From Kitasatospora atroaurantiaca (GTDB taxonomy: Bacteria; Actinomycetota; Actinomycetes; Streptomycetales; Streptomycetaceae): DNA of 64,000 nucleotides. Below are positions 32,215 to 40,700 of the stretch, piece by piece (position 1 is the first letter of the stretch; each line of letters starts with the position of its first letter). The translations under genes and the position numbers were made by a program. The stretch covers positions 2,356,001-2,420,000 of the forward strand of contig NZ_VIVR01000001.1 in the NCBI RefSeq assembly GCF_007828955.1, in the 5' to 3' direction. The notes under the pieces are model-generated. The model made no database searches. It was not told the origin of the DNA and saw only the letters and a program-made list of their open reading frames with translations.

Positions 32215-33144
32215 CTAGAAGCCGAGCTTGCGCAGCTGCTTCGGGTCGCGCTGCCAGTCCTTGGCGACCTTGACGTGCAGGTCCAGGTAGACCGGCGTGC
32301 CGAGCAGCGCCTCGATGTGCTTGCGGGCCGTGGTGCCGACGTGCTTGAGCCGGGAGCCCTTGGCGCCGATGACGATCGCCTTCTGGCTCTGCCGCTCGAT
32401 GTAGACGTTGGCGTGGATGTCCAGCAGCGGACGGTCGGCCGGACGCCCCTCGCGCGGGATCATCTCCTCGACCACCACGGCGAGCGAGTGCGGGAGCTCG
32501 TCCCGGACCCCCTCCAGCGCCGCCTCGCGGATCAGCTCGGCGACCATGATCAGCTCGGGCTCGTCGGTGAGGTCGCCGTCCGGGTAGAGCGGCGGGCCCT
32601 CGGGGAGCAGCGGCGCGAGCAGGTCGGCCAGCAGGTCGACCTGCTTGTCGCCGACGGCCGAGACCGGGATGATCTCGGCCCACTCGATGCCCAGCTCGAC
32701 CCCGAGCTGCTGGATCGCGATCAGCTGCTCGGCGAGCTTCTTGGAGTCGACCAGGTCGGTCTTGGTGACGATCGCCACCTTGGGGGTCTTCCTGACCTCG
32801 GCGAGCTCCTTGGCGATGAACTTGTCACCGGGGCCGAGCTTCTGGTCGGCGGGCAGGCAGAAGCCGATCACGTCGACCTCCGCCCAGGTGGAGCGGACCA
32901 GGTCGTTGAGCCGCTCGCCGAGCAGCGTGCGGGGCTTGTGCAGGCCGGGCGTGTCGACCAGGACGAGCTGCGCGTCCGGGCGGTGCACGATGCCGCGCAC
33001 GGTGTGGCGGGTGGTCTGCGGGCGGTCGGAGGTGATCGCGACCTTCGTCCCGACCAGCGCGTTGGTCAGGGTCGACTTGCCCGCGTTGGGACGGCCGACG
33101 AAGCACGCGAACCCGGAGCGGTACGGGGATGAAGGGGCACTCAT
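32215..33144 (-). CDS. era: GTPase Era
   Basis: Era is an essential GTPase that binds the 3' end of 16S rRNA during 30S assembly. This 309-residue copy has the G1 loop GRPNAGKS (17-24), G3 DTPG (LVDTPGLHKPRT), G4 TKTD (AIVTKTDLVD) and G5 region VSA. The C-terminal KH domain contains VIGAKGSRLKHVG. I use the ATG at 33144; an ATG at 33153 and a GTG at 33150 are also in frame and the GGGAG site could serve any of them. The downstream side is the TetR gene, convergent. Upstream lie a small membrane protein and the deaminase-like gene, the usual actinobacterial order. Confidence 0.95.
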   Translation of the reverse strand: MSAPSSPYRSGFACFVGRPNAGKSTLTNALVGTKVAITSDRPQTTRHTVRGIVHRPDAQLVLVDTPGLHKPRTLLGERLNDLVRSTWAEVDVIGFCLPADQKLGPGDKFIAKELAEVRKTPKVAIVTKTDLVDSKKLAEQLIAIQQLGVELGIEWAEIIPVSAVGDKQVDLLADLLAPLLPEGPPLYPDGDLTDEPELIMVAELIREAALEGVRDELPHSLAVVVEEMIPREGRPADRPLLDIHANVYIERQSQKAIVIGAKGSRLKHVGTTARKHIEALLGTPVYLDLHVKVAKDWQRDPKQLRKLGF

Positions 33145-33191
33145 GCCCACCATTCTCCCTGATCACCCGAGCGCGAACGGACACGCCCGCG

Positions 33192-33356
33192 TCAGCCGGC
33201 CTTCTTACGCCCTCCCCGGGAGGTCAGAGCGCCGACCAGGGTCAGGACGAACAGCGCGATCGAGCCGATCAGCCAGTACGGCGAACCGGTCTCCTTCCAG
33301 CGGCCCATGCCCATCACGCTGAGCAGCAGCGCGGCGAAGAACCCCAGTGCCCCCAT
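33192..33356 (-). CDS. Small two-helix membrane protein (54 aa)
   Basis: A short gene easily missed. It starts MGALGFFAALLLSVMGMG, has a loop RWKETGSPYW, a second helix LIGSIALFVLTLVGAL, and a basic tail ending GGRKKAG. ATG at 33356 follows GAGGGGG at about 7 nt. Both termini probably face the cytoplasm. It lies between era and the deaminase-like gene on the same strand and is preceded by a hairpin that ends the deaminase-like transcript. I do not recognise a function. Confidence 0.7.
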   Translation of the reverse strand: MGALGFFAALLLSVMGMGRWKETGSPYWLIGSIALFVLTLVGALTSRGGRKKAG

Positions 33357-33400
33357 GACACACCCCCTCGCCGGTCAGACTATCCGCCCGGTCCCGCGCG

Positions 33401-33445
33401 GCGGGTGCTTCGCCCGGACCCTCGGGGTCCGTACGAAGCACCCGC
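33401..33445 (-). terminator. Two-tier hairpin downstream of the deaminase-like gene
   Basis: Outer 12-bp arms GCGGGTGCTTCG/CGAAGCACCCGC enclose an inner CGGACCC/GGGTCCG stem, 6 nt beyond the stop. Confidence 0.75.
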
Positions 33446-33450
33446 CCGGC

Positions 33451-33804
33451 TCAGCGCGCCTCGGCCGCGACCCGCAGTGCGCCGTCCGGCCCCGCCAGCA
33501 GCACCGGCGTGCCGGCGCCGCCCAGGTCGCGGACGGCCGCCAGGTCCGCCTCGGCGGGCTCGGCCGCCTCGGAGACCACGGCGGCCGCCTCCAGGCTCTT
33601 CGCGCCGCTGGCGACCGCCATGGCGACCGCCGTCTGCAGCGCGCTGAGCCGCAGCGACTCCAGGGCGACGGTTCCGGCGACATACGTCCGCCCGGTCTCG
33701 TCGCGCACGGCCGCTCCCTCCGGCACGCCGTTGCGGGCGCGGGCGGAGCGGGCCAGCGTGATGATCTTCTTGTCTTCAGGGTCGAGTTCGGTGAGGTCGC
33801 TCAT
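33451..33804 (-). CDS. Degenerate cytidine-deaminase-like protein
   Basis: A 117-residue protein aligned by eye with the cytidine deaminase fold (DPEDKKIITLARSARARNGVPEGAAVRDETGRTYVAGTVAL). The zinc-binding signatures are missing: where CAE/HAE is expected it reads VALESLRLSALQTAVAMAVASGA, and the PCxxC site is replaced by GAGTPVLLAGPDGAL. The protein should therefore not deaminate cytidine. Genomes of this group commonly carry a gene called 'cytidine deaminase' next to era, and this looks like that gene in a catalytically dead form. A structural or RNA-binding role is possible but unproven. Start ATG at 33804 has no clear ribosome site. Confidence 0.75.
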   Translation of the reverse strand: MSDLTELDPEDKKIITLARSARARNGVPEGAAVRDETGRTYVAGTVALESLRLSALQTAVAMAVASGAKSLEAAAVVSEAAEPAEADLAAVRDLGGAGTPVLLAGPDGALRVAAEAR

Positions 33805-33875
33805 GCCGCTGAGCATAGGCGTCCGTGCTCCTCGGGCGTCGGCACGTTCCGGCAGGACCACCGGGCCCCTGCCGC

Positions 33876-34877
33876 TCAGACGTCGGTCCGGCCCTCCAGC
33901 AGGTCGCCCCGGCCGACCGGCGCGAAGCGGTCGAGCGCCTCGGTGATCCGCTCCAGGGTCTCCGGGTGCAGCTCCACCCGGGCGGCGGCGAGGTTGTCGG
34001 CGATGTGCGCGGGGGTACGGCTGCCGGGGATCGGCACCACGTGCTCGTCCTGGTGCAGCAGCCAGGCCAGCGCCAGCTGCCCCGGCGTGAGCCCGAGGTC
34101 GGCGGCGATCCCGCGCAGCGGGGCGTAGCGGTCGTTGTTGGCCTTCAGGTTCGCCTCGTCGAAGCGCTCCAGGTTCCGCCGGAAGTCCCCCTCGCCCAGC
34201 TGCTGCACGGTGCCGGTGAGGAACCCCCCGCCGAGCGGGCTCCAGGCCACCAGGCCCACGCCCAACTCCCGGGCGGTGGCCAGCAGTTCCGGGTCGACCG
34301 GCACCCACATCGACCACTGCACCTGCACCGCCGCCACCGGGTGCACGGCGTGCGCGCGGCGCAGCTGAGCGGCCGTGACGTTGGAGAGGCCCAGCTGGCG
34401 CACCAGCCCGTCCCCGATCAGCTCGGCGACCGCGCCGACGGTCTCCTCGAAGGGCACCTCCGGGTCCGGGAAGTGCGGGTAGTACAGGTCGATCACGTCC
34501 GTGCCGAGATTGCGCAGCGACTGCTCCGCGTAGCCCCGGACGTACTTGGGGTCGGCGTTGAGCGCCAGCTCGCCGAAGGCGGCGGTGACCGGGAAGCGGT
34601 GCGACTCGGCGCCCTCCGGGATGCGGAAGCCGAACTTGGTGGCGAGCACCACCTCGTCCCGGCGCCCGGCGATCGCCCTGCCGACCACCTTCTCGTTGTG
34701 GCCGTCCACGCCGTAGCCGTCGGCGGTGTCGATCAGGGTGGCCCCGGCGTCCAGGGCCGCCCGCAGGGCGCGCTCGGCGCGGTCGTCGTCGATCTCGCCG
34801 TACATGCCGGGCGAGAGCACCATCGCGCCGAAGCCGATCGGGCTGGTGGTCAAGGTGCCGAGAGTACGAACGCTCAT
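33876..34877 (-). CDS. Aldo/keto reductase
   Basis: A 333-residue NADPH-dependent (alpha/beta)8 reductase. The catalytic residues fall in DTADGYG (Asp and Tyr), LATKFGF (Lys) and LYYPHFPD (His). The cofactor segment near the C-terminus is PIPGSRTPAHIADNL. ATG at 34877 follows GAGGAG at 7 nt. It is divergent from a LysR regulator and almost certainly its target. Such reductases act on small aldehydes, sugars or xenobiotic ketones; the real substrate is not visible. Confidence 0.92.
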   Translation of the reverse strand: MSVRTLGTLTTSPIGFGAMVLSPGMYGEIDDDRAERALRAALDAGATLIDTADGYGVDGHNEKVVGRAIAGRRDEVVLATKFGFRIPEGAESHRFPVTAAFGELALNADPKYVRGYAEQSLRNLGTDVIDLYYPHFPDPEVPFEETVGAVAELIGDGLVRQLGLSNVTAAQLRRAHAVHPVAAVQVQWSMWVPVDPELLATARELGVGLVAWSPLGGGFLTGTVQQLGEGDFRRNLERFDEANLKANNDRYAPLRGIAADLGLTPGQLALAWLLHQDEHVVPIPGSRTPAHIADNLAAARVELHPETLERITEALDRFAPVGRGDLLEGRTDV

Positions 34878-34950
34878 CGTGAATCTCCTCAGGTGTGGTG
34901 GCGAGATCCACTCTCCCTCCGAAACTGACGCACCGTCCAAGACCCTCGGC

Positions 34951-34966
34951 TATAACCATCGGATAT
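34951..34966 (+). promoter_or_regulatory. -10-like element at the lysR start (likely leaderless)
   Basis: TATAACCATCGGATAT places a -10-like TATAAC 8 nt before the lysR ATG, and no Shine-Dalgarno sequence is present, so the message may be leaderless. The same bases form an ATA-N9-TAT symmetry typical of LysR binding sites. Confidence 0.4.
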
Positions 34967-35837
34967 GGACGTCCACGTACGGGATCTGCGCTACTTCACC
35001 GCCGTAGCCGAGGAGTTGCACTTCAGCCGGGCCGCCGAACGGCTGTTCATCTCCCAGCCGGCGCTCTCCAAGCAGATCAGGGCGCTGGAACGGCAGCTCG
35101 GCTTCGCCGTGTTCGAGCGCCGAGCCCGCGAGGTGGTGCTCACGCCGCAGGGGGCGGCGTTACTGCCCCGGGCCCGCCGGCTGGTGGCCGAGTGGGAGGA
35201 CGCGCTGCGCGAGGCGCGGGCGGCGGGCGCGCCCTTCTCGCTCACCATGGGGATGCAGACGGCCGTCGGCCGCGACCTGCAGCGGGAGGTGCTGGCAGGC
35301 TTCCGCGAACGCGGCTGGCGGATCGCGCTGCGCCTGGTGAGCTGGGAGGACCCGAGCGCGGGGCTCGCCGACGGCGGCTCGGACGCGGCGCTGCTCTGGC
35401 TCCCGCTCACCGGCACCGGCCTGAGCTCCCACACCCTGGTCCGCGAGCGCCGCTGGGTCGCCCTGCCGGCCGGTCACCGCAGAGCCGCCCAGCCGGAGAT
35501 CGACTTCGCCGAGCTGCTGGACGAGCCCTTCATCGCCCTCCCCCGCGCCGCCGGACCGCTGCGCGAGTTCTGGCTCGGCACGGCGGAGCGGGCCGGCCGC
35601 GAGCCGCTGATCGGGGCGGAGGGCGTCTCTCCCGACGAGGTCTTCGAAGCGGTGGCCTCCGGCCTGGGCGTCGTCCTGCTGGCCGAGGGCAACGCGCTGC
35701 TCTACCAGCGCCCCGACGTGGTCTGCCGCCCGGTACGCGGCCTGGCCCCGGCCGAACTGGCCGTGGTCTGGCGCACCGCCGACACCCGCCCGGAGATCGC
35801 GGAGCTGGTGGCCGCCTTCGTCACCCGCAGCGGCTGA
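34965..35837 (+). CDS. LysR-family regulator
   Basis: A 290-residue regulator. The winged helix is at 4-62 (LRYFTAVAEELHFSRAAERLFISQPALSKQIRALERQLGFAVFER) and a periplasmic-binding-like co-inducer domain at 90-290. It diverges from the aldo/keto reductase gene over an 87-bp gap, the classical arrangement for a LysR regulator and its target. It converges with the DUF1772 gene (4-bp gap). Confidence 0.93.
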   Translation: MDVHVRDLRYFTAVAEELHFSRAAERLFISQPALSKQIRALERQLGFAVFERRAREVVLTPQGAALLPRARRLVAEWEDALREARAAGAPFSLTMGMQTAVGRDLQREVLAGFRERGWRIALRLVSWEDPSAGLADGGSDAALLWLPLTGTGLSSHTLVRERRWVALPAGHRRAAQPEIDFAELLDEPFIALPRAAGPLREFWLGTAERAGREPLIGAEGVSPDEVFEAVASGLGVVLLAEGNALLYQRPDVVCRPVRGLAPAELAVVWRTADTRPEIAELVAAFVTRSG

Positions 35838-35841
35838 GCAC

Positions 35842-36360
35842 TCAGCCGGCCGCCCCGGCCGACGGGATCCGCCCCTCCAGCACCAGAGCCCAGGCCAGGC
35901 AGCCGAAGGCGGCCGTGGAGGCCACCGTGCGCACGATGTTCCAGCGCACCCAGGTGCCCTCGACGTGCGCCCGCAGGCCTGCGGGATCGGCGATCCCGCC
36001 CGGCTCCCCGGCGGCGGCGAGCTCGTTGTTGAGCGGCACGTTGACCACGCCGGTGACCACGAACATCACTCCGTACAGCACGATCGCCGCCACGATCCAC
36101 GGCAGCACGGACCGCCCGTCCCCGCGCCCGTGCAGCACCGCGGCCAGCACGGCGAAGACCGCCGCGCCGCCGAAGCCGACCGCGAACCAGCCGTTCAGGA
36201 TGGCCGTGTTGATCCGCTGCATCACGTCGACGAAGGTACGGTCGTCCACCGTGCCCAGCGCGAGCATCACCGAGCAGGCGTACGCGTAGAACAGGCCCGC
36301 GGTGAGCCCCGTGCACACCGTGGCCGCGAGCAGTGAGGTGGTCCGGAACAGGGCGAACAT
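35842..36360 (-). CDS. DUF1772 / anthrone-oxygenase-like membrane protein
   Basis: A 172-residue protein with four helices (TTSLLAATVCTGLTAGLFYAYACSVML; ILNGWFAVGFGGAAVFAVLAAVL; VLPWIVAAIVLYGVMFVVTG; IVRTVASTAAFGCLAWALVLEG) and the central VNVPLNNELAA motif of the DUF1772 family. Some fungal relatives are anthrone oxygenases; bacterial members are largely uncharacterised. ATG at 36360 follows TGGAGG at 6 nt. Divergent from an AraC-type regulator, which probably controls it. Confidence 0.85.
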   Translation of the reverse strand: MFALFRTTSLLAATVCTGLTAGLFYAYACSVMLALGTVDDRTFVDVMQRINTAILNGWFAVGFGGAAVFAVLAAVLHGRGDGRSVLPWIVAAIVLYGVMFVVTGVVNVPLNNELAAAGEPGGIADPAGLRAHVEGTWVRWNIVRTVASTAAFGCLAWALVLEGRIPSAGAAG

Positions 36361-36492
36361 GGCAGCCTCCAGGGCGGATCGGACGTGGTCGGTCGGCGTT
36401 TCCGTCGTACCGTCAGTCCACCGCCCGCACGGGGGTCCCGACCATCGCCGAGACGCTCCCGCCCATGCGCGAGCGTCCATACACTCGTACGC

Positions 36493-37428
36493 ATGGACGC
36501 ACTCGCGGGGCTGCTGGACGGGCCGAGAGCACGTGGCGCATTCCTGCTGCGGTCGGTGCTGGAGCCGCCGTGGTCGCTGCGGATCCAGGACCGGGCGCCG
36601 CTCACCCTGCTCGCCGTCGAGCGCGGCGAGGCCTGGGTGGTCCCCGACGGCGCCCCGCCGGTGCGGCTGCGCCCCGGGGACGTCGCTGTGGTCCGCGGCC
36701 CGGAGCCGTACACGGTCGCCGACGACCCGGCGACCCCGCCACGGATCCTCATCCAGCCCGGGCAGCTCTCCACCACCCCCGCGGGTGAGGAGCTCTGCGA
36801 CGACATGGACCTGGGCGTCCGCACCTGGGGCGAGCGACCGGACGGCTCGGCGGTGCTGCTCAGCGGCACCTACCAACTGGAGGGCGAGGTCAGCCGGCGG
36901 CTGACCGGCGCACTGCCCCACCTGCTGGTGCTGGCCGCCGACGCCTGGAGTTCGCCTCTCCTCCCCCTGCTCGCGGAGGAGATCGGACGGGACGAACCCG
37001 GCCAGGAGGTGATGCTCGACCGGCTGCTGGACCTGCTGCTGATCACCGTCCTGCGGGCCTGGTTCTCCCGTCCGGAGGCCGAGGCCCCGGCCTGGTACCG
37101 CGCACACGGTGACCCGGTGGTGGGCCGCGCCCTTGAGCTGCTGCACGAGGACCCGTCCCACCCGTGGACGGTCGCCGGGCTGGCCGCGAAGGCCGGCGTC
37201 TCCCGCGCGGCGCTGGCCCGCCGCTTCACCGAGCTGGTCGGCGAGCCGCCGATGGCGTACCTGACCCGCTGGCGGCTGGCGCTGGCCGCCGACCTGCTGC
37301 TCGAACCGGAGGCCACCGTCGGCACGGTGGCCCGCCGGGTCGGCTACGGCAGCGCCTTCGCGCTCAGCACCGCCTTCAAGCGTGAACGCGGCATCAGCCC
37401 GCAGGAGCACCGCGACGGCAGACGGTGA
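36493..37428 (+). CDS. AraC-family regulator with cupin sensor
   Basis: A 311-residue regulator. The N-terminal AraC-binding-like cupin is at 1-175 (LLAVERGEAWVVPDGAPPVRLRPGDVAVVRGPEPYTV). Two helix-turn-helix motifs lie at 210-305 (TVAGLAAKAGVSRAALARRFTELVGEPPMAYLTRWRLALAADLL; TVGTVARRVGYGSAFALSTAFKRERGISPQEHR). The ATG at 36493 has no Shine-Dalgarno but a TACACT hexamer about 8 nt upstream, so a leaderless transcript is possible. Divergent from the DUF1772 gene. Confidence 0.92.
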   Translation: MDALAGLLDGPRARGAFLLRSVLEPPWSLRIQDRAPLTLLAVERGEAWVVPDGAPPVRLRPGDVAVVRGPEPYTVADDPATPPRILIQPGQLSTTPAGEELCDDMDLGVRTWGERPDGSAVLLSGTYQLEGEVSRRLTGALPHLLVLAADAWSSPLLPLLAEEIGRDEPGQEVMLDRLLDLLLITVLRAWFSRPEAEAPAWYRAHGDPVVGRALELLHEDPSHPWTVAGLAAKAGVSRAALARRFTELVGEPPMAYLTRWRLALAADLLLEPEATVGTVARRVGYGSAFALSTAFKRERGISPQEHRDGRR

Positions 37429-38307
37429 TCACCCGGCGGGCCGCATCAGCCCGCGCCGGCCCTGCGGGCTGGTCAGCCACTCCAGCTTGGCCCCCGTCTC
37501 GCTTCCCGGCGCCGGGTTGTGCAGCACGATGGTCAGGTCCGGCCGCTCGGGCACCCGTAGCTGGGTGCTCTCGAACCGCAGCACCCCGACCGTCGGGTGG
37601 TCGATCTCCTTGCCGAGCATCCCGCCCGCCTTGACGTCACCCCGGGACCAGAGCTCCGCGAACTCCGGGCTGATCCCGGCCAGTTCGTCCACGATCGCCT
37701 GGTAGCCGGTGTCCCCCGGCCGCTCCGAGACGGCCGCCCGGAACTGCGCGACCACGAACCCCGCGTTGGCCTCCCAGGTGGTGTTGCGTGCCCGGTAGAT
37801 CGGGTTGGTGAAGTAGCTGACCAGGCAGTTCACGTCCTGCTCGCCGTAGCCGAAGACCAGCCCGGCCGCCTCGTTGAAGGTGATGGTGTTCCAGTACGGG
37901 TCCAGGATGTGCGCCGGGAAGGGCATCCAGGCGTCGATCAGCCGCCGCAGGCCGTCCGAGACCGGCGCCGCGGCCGCCGAGGGCAGCGGCGGGTTCAGGC
38001 CCGCCAGGACGTACAGGTGGCGCCGCTCGGCGTCGTTGAGCCGCAGCACCCGGGAGACGGCGTCCAGTACCTGAGGGGAGACCGTGATGTCGCGCCCCTG
38101 CTCCAGCCACTGGTACCAGGAGACCCCGACCCCGGCGAGCACCGCGACCTCCTCCCGGCGCAGACCCGGCGTACGGCGCCGGGCGCCTCCGTCGGGCAGC
38201 CCCGCCTCGGCCGGGGTCACCCTGGCCCGACGGGTCATCAGGAACTCGCGCAGATCGCGCCGTCGCTGGAGGTCCGGATCGGATGTCAGTGCCTGGCTGG
38301 TGGTCAT
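37429..38307 (-). CDS. XRE-family regulator with MmyB-like ligand domain
   Basis: A 292-residue regulator. The XRE helix-turn-helix is at about 20-85 (GLRREEVAVLAGVGVSWYQWLEQGRDITVSPQVLDAVSRVLRL), followed by a PAS-like MmyB ligand-binding domain (DPYWNTITFNEAAGLVFG ... SFESTQLRVP-type strands). This family often represses a divergent oxidoreductase or exporter gene. Here it diverges from a DHA2 exporter over 58 bp. Its start ATG at 38307 lacks a ribosome site and follows TACTTAT, again suggesting a leaderless message. Confidence 0.9.
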   Translation of the reverse strand: MTTSQALTSDPDLQRRRDLREFLMTRRARVTPAEAGLPDGGARRRTPGLRREEVAVLAGVGVSWYQWLEQGRDITVSPQVLDAVSRVLRLNDAERRHLYVLAGLNPPLPSAAAAPVSDGLRRLIDAWMPFPAHILDPYWNTITFNEAAGLVFGYGEQDVNCLVSYFTNPIYRARNTTWEANAGFVVAQFRAAVSERPGDTGYQAIVDELAGISPEFAELWSRGDVKAGGMLGKEIDHPTVGVLRFESTQLRVPERPDLTIVLHNPAPGSETGAKLEWLTSPQGRRGLMRPAG

Positions 38308-38365
38308 GCCACCAGGATAAGTACCCACTCTCCACGGCGTGCTGATCCGCCGAAGGATGGCAGGC

Positions 38366-39790
38366 ATGGCAACCGACACCATCGCGGCGCCCGCGACAGC
38401 CCCACGGCTGAGCACCCGGGCCAAACTGATCCTCTTCGTCCTCTGCGCGGCGCAGTTCGCCGTCGCGCTCGACTTCTCGATCCTCAACGTGGCCCTGCCC
38501 GTCCTCGGCGAGGACCTCGGCCTGGGCCAGGCCGACCTGCAGTGGGGCGTCACCGCCTTCGCCCTGCCCTCCGGCGGCTTCCTGCTGCTGTTCGGCCGGA
38601 TCGCCGACCTGTACGGGCGGCGCAGGCTCTTCCTGGCCGGTCTGGCCGCCTTCACCGTCGCCTCGCTGCTGGCGACCCTCGCCTGGGACCCGGCCTCCTT
38701 CCTGGCCGGGCGGGCACTCCAGGGCCTGGGCGCGGCGATGATCGTTCCGGCCGGGATGTCCCTGCTCACCACCACCTTCCGGGAGGGCCCCGAGCGCGAC
38801 CGGGCGCTGGGCGTCTCGGGCCTGCTGCTCTCGCTGGGCTTCACCGCCGGGATGCTGCTCGGCGGCGTGCTCACCGAGGGCCTGGGCTGGCGCTCGACCA
38901 TGGCACTGAACGTGGTGATGGGCCTCGGCGTCCTGCTCGCCGCCCCCGGCCTGCTGACCGAGAGCCGGCTGCCCGAACGGCCGAAGCTGGACCTGCCCGG
39001 CGCTGCGACCATCACCGGCGGCCTGCTGGCCTTGATCTACTCGCTCTCCACTGCCGCGCAGACCGGCTTCGGCCGGGCCGACGTGCTCGTCGGGCTGGCT
39101 GGGGGCCTGGCCCTGCTCGCCGCCTTCGTGGTGATCGAGTCCCGCACGGCCGAGCCGCTGGTCTCGCTGCGGGTGCTGCGGCGGCGCACGGTCGCCTGGG
39201 GCAACGTGGGCGGGCTGGTGACCTTCTCGATGATGAGCTCGGTGATCTTCCTCAGCACCCTCTACCTGCAGCAGGTGCTGGACCTCAGCCCGGGCGCCTC
39301 CGGTCTGGTCTTCGGCGTGCTGGGCCTGGCGGCGGCGGGGAGCGGCGCGATCGCGCCCAAGGTGGTCGGCCGCCTCGGGGCGCACCGCACCCTGGTGACC
39401 GGGCTGCTGATCCAGGCGGCCTTCACCGCCGTGATGGTGACGGTCGGCGCGCACAGCGGTGCCTGGCTGGTCGTCCTGTCCGGCTCGCTCGCCTGCATCG
39501 GCCACCTGTGGGCCATCGTCGCGTACAGCATCACCGCGACCTCCGGCCTGGCGGACGAGGAGCAGGGCCTGGCCACCGGACTGGTGACCAGCACCCAGCA
39601 GGTCGGCCTCACCATCGGCATCCCCCTGCTGAGCGCGGTGGCGGCGGCCCGGATCGACGTCCTGCAGAGCGCCGGGGACGGCTTCGCCGCCGCCACCCTG
39701 GGCGGTGTGCGGCTCGGTCTCGGTCTGGACGCCGCGATCGTCGTGGTGGTCGCCCTGCTGGTGCGGCTCGGCCTGCGGCGCCGGGCGTGA
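38366..39790 (+). CDS. DHA2-family MFS exporter
   Basis: A 474-residue 14-helix drug/proton antiporter. Helix 1 reads FAVALDFSILNVALPVL, the loop 2-3 motif is GRIADLYGRRRLF and the antiporter segment is LLLSLGFTAGMLLGGVL. ATG at 38366 follows GAAGGA at 8 nt; two upstream in-frame ATGs lack good sites. Divergent from the XRE regulator and probably de-repressed by a toxic ligand. Confidence 0.9.
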   Translation: MATDTIAAPATAPRLSTRAKLILFVLCAAQFAVALDFSILNVALPVLGEDLGLGQADLQWGVTAFALPSGGFLLLFGRIADLYGRRRLFLAGLAAFTVASLLATLAWDPASFLAGRALQGLGAAMIVPAGMSLLTTTFREGPERDRALGVSGLLLSLGFTAGMLLGGVLTEGLGWRSTMALNVVMGLGVLLAAPGLLTESRLPERPKLDLPGAATITGGLLALIYSLSTAAQTGFGRADVLVGLAGGLALLAAFVVIESRTAEPLVSLRVLRRRTVAWGNVGGLVTFSMMSSVIFLSTLYLQQVLDLSPGASGLVFGVLGLAAAGSGAIAPKVVGRLGAHRTLVTGLLIQAAFTAVMVTVGAHSGAWLVVLSGSLACIGHLWAIVAYSITATSGLADEEQGLATGLVTSTQQVGLTIGIPLLSAVAAARIDVLQSAGDGFAAATLGGVRLGLGLDAAIVVVVALLVRLGLRRRA

Positions 39791-39798
39791 GCAACGCG

Positions 39799-39832
39799 GA
39801 CGGCCCGCGGGGATCGCTCCCCGCGGGCCGTC
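39799..39832. terminator. Bidirectional terminator
   Basis: A 15-bp perfect stem with a TCGC loop lies between the convergent exporter and DUF4383 genes. Confidence 0.88.
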
Positions 39833-39840
39833 GTCGCATC

Positions 39841-40380
39841 TCAGTGGCCGATGGGATTCGGCGGGCCGGGCTTGAGGATCTTCACGAAGGTCGGCGGTCC
39901 TGACGGCAGTTCCTGGCGCTGTCGCTGGCGCTTCTTCCAGTACGGATTGTCGTGCGGCAGATGGCTGCTCACCCTGCCGTACATGCCGAAGGTCAGCACC
40001 ACGAAGCCGAAGATGAAGCTGAACAGGACGTTGGACATCCGGAAGTTCAGGATGTTGGCGTCCGAGCGGCCGAGCACGGTCAGCCCGGCGAAGCCGGCCA
40101 GGATGAACAGCACACCCACGACCATGTTGAGATTCGAGGCGAAGTTCCGGCCGATCACGGCCCCGCCGATCAGCACCACCCCCATGACCACGGACAGCAC
40201 GCTCAGCGCGCCGTTGGTCGACAGCCCGGCGATGTGGTCGCCATGGGTGCTCAGGAAACCGGGGTGGTCCAGCAGCCCCAGGATGCCGAAGACCAGCAGG
40301 AACACGCCGCCCAGCCCCGCGCCGAACCGGTAGACCTGGGCGAGCTTGTGATCCATGGGAAGTTCGTCCTGCAGTTTCAT
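39841..40380 (-). CDS. DUF4383-type membrane protein
   Basis: A 179-residue protein with four helices (VYRFGAGLGGVFLLVFGILGLL; ALSVLSVVMGVVLIGGAVIG; MVVGVLFILAGFAGLTVLG; VLFSFIFGFVVLTFGMYG). The layout matches the DUF4383 family found across actinobacteria. A basic KKRQRQRQ stretch and a Pro-rich tail follow. ATG at 40380 follows GGAGG at 6 nt. Function unknown; it stands alone on the minus strand. Confidence 0.8.
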   Translation of the reverse strand: MKLQDELPMDHKLAQVYRFGAGLGGVFLLVFGILGLLDHPGFLSTHGDHIAGLSTNGALSVLSVVMGVVLIGGAVIGRNFASNLNMVVGVLFILAGFAGLTVLGRSDANILNFRMSNVLFSFIFGFVVLTFGMYGRVSSHLPHDNPYWKKRQRQRQELPSGPPTFVKILKPGPPNPIGH

Positions 40381-40469
40381 GATGACCTCCACAGAATCCG
40401 AGCCGTCTCCACGCTACTCCGGATGGCGCAGGCCGCACGGCGGCGCCTTTACGGCGACCGGGAAGCGTC

Positions 40470-40700
40470 CTAGAAGTGGTCGGCCGGCAGGTGCGGGACC
40501 TCGTGCATGTACAGCGAGCCGCACTGCTGGCAGGCCCGCAGGCCCGTCCCCCAGTCCTCCTCGGGCTTCGACTCGGCGTCGGGGTCCAGCTCGCGGCCGC
40601 ACAGGCCGGTGTTGGGGGCGGCGTTCCGGACGACGTGCCACATCCTGGCCCCGCCGGACCTGCCCGCCGGGCCGTACTCCGCGCGCAACTGATGCGTCAT
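40470..40700 (-). CDS. Conserved-looking small protein with CxxC (76 aa)
   Basis: A soluble 76-residue protein starting MTHQLRAEYGPAGRSG. It has Cys in TGLCGRELDPD and in RACQQCGSLY, and His in the tail (MHEVPHLPADHF), an arrangement that could bind one zinc ion. No ribosome site is obvious. Codon use is normal for the genome. I do not recognise a function. Confidence 0.6.
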   Translation of the reverse strand: MTHQLRAEYGPAGRSGGARMWHVVRNAAPNTGLCGRELDPDAESKPEEDWGTGLRACQQCGSLYMHEVPHLPADHF

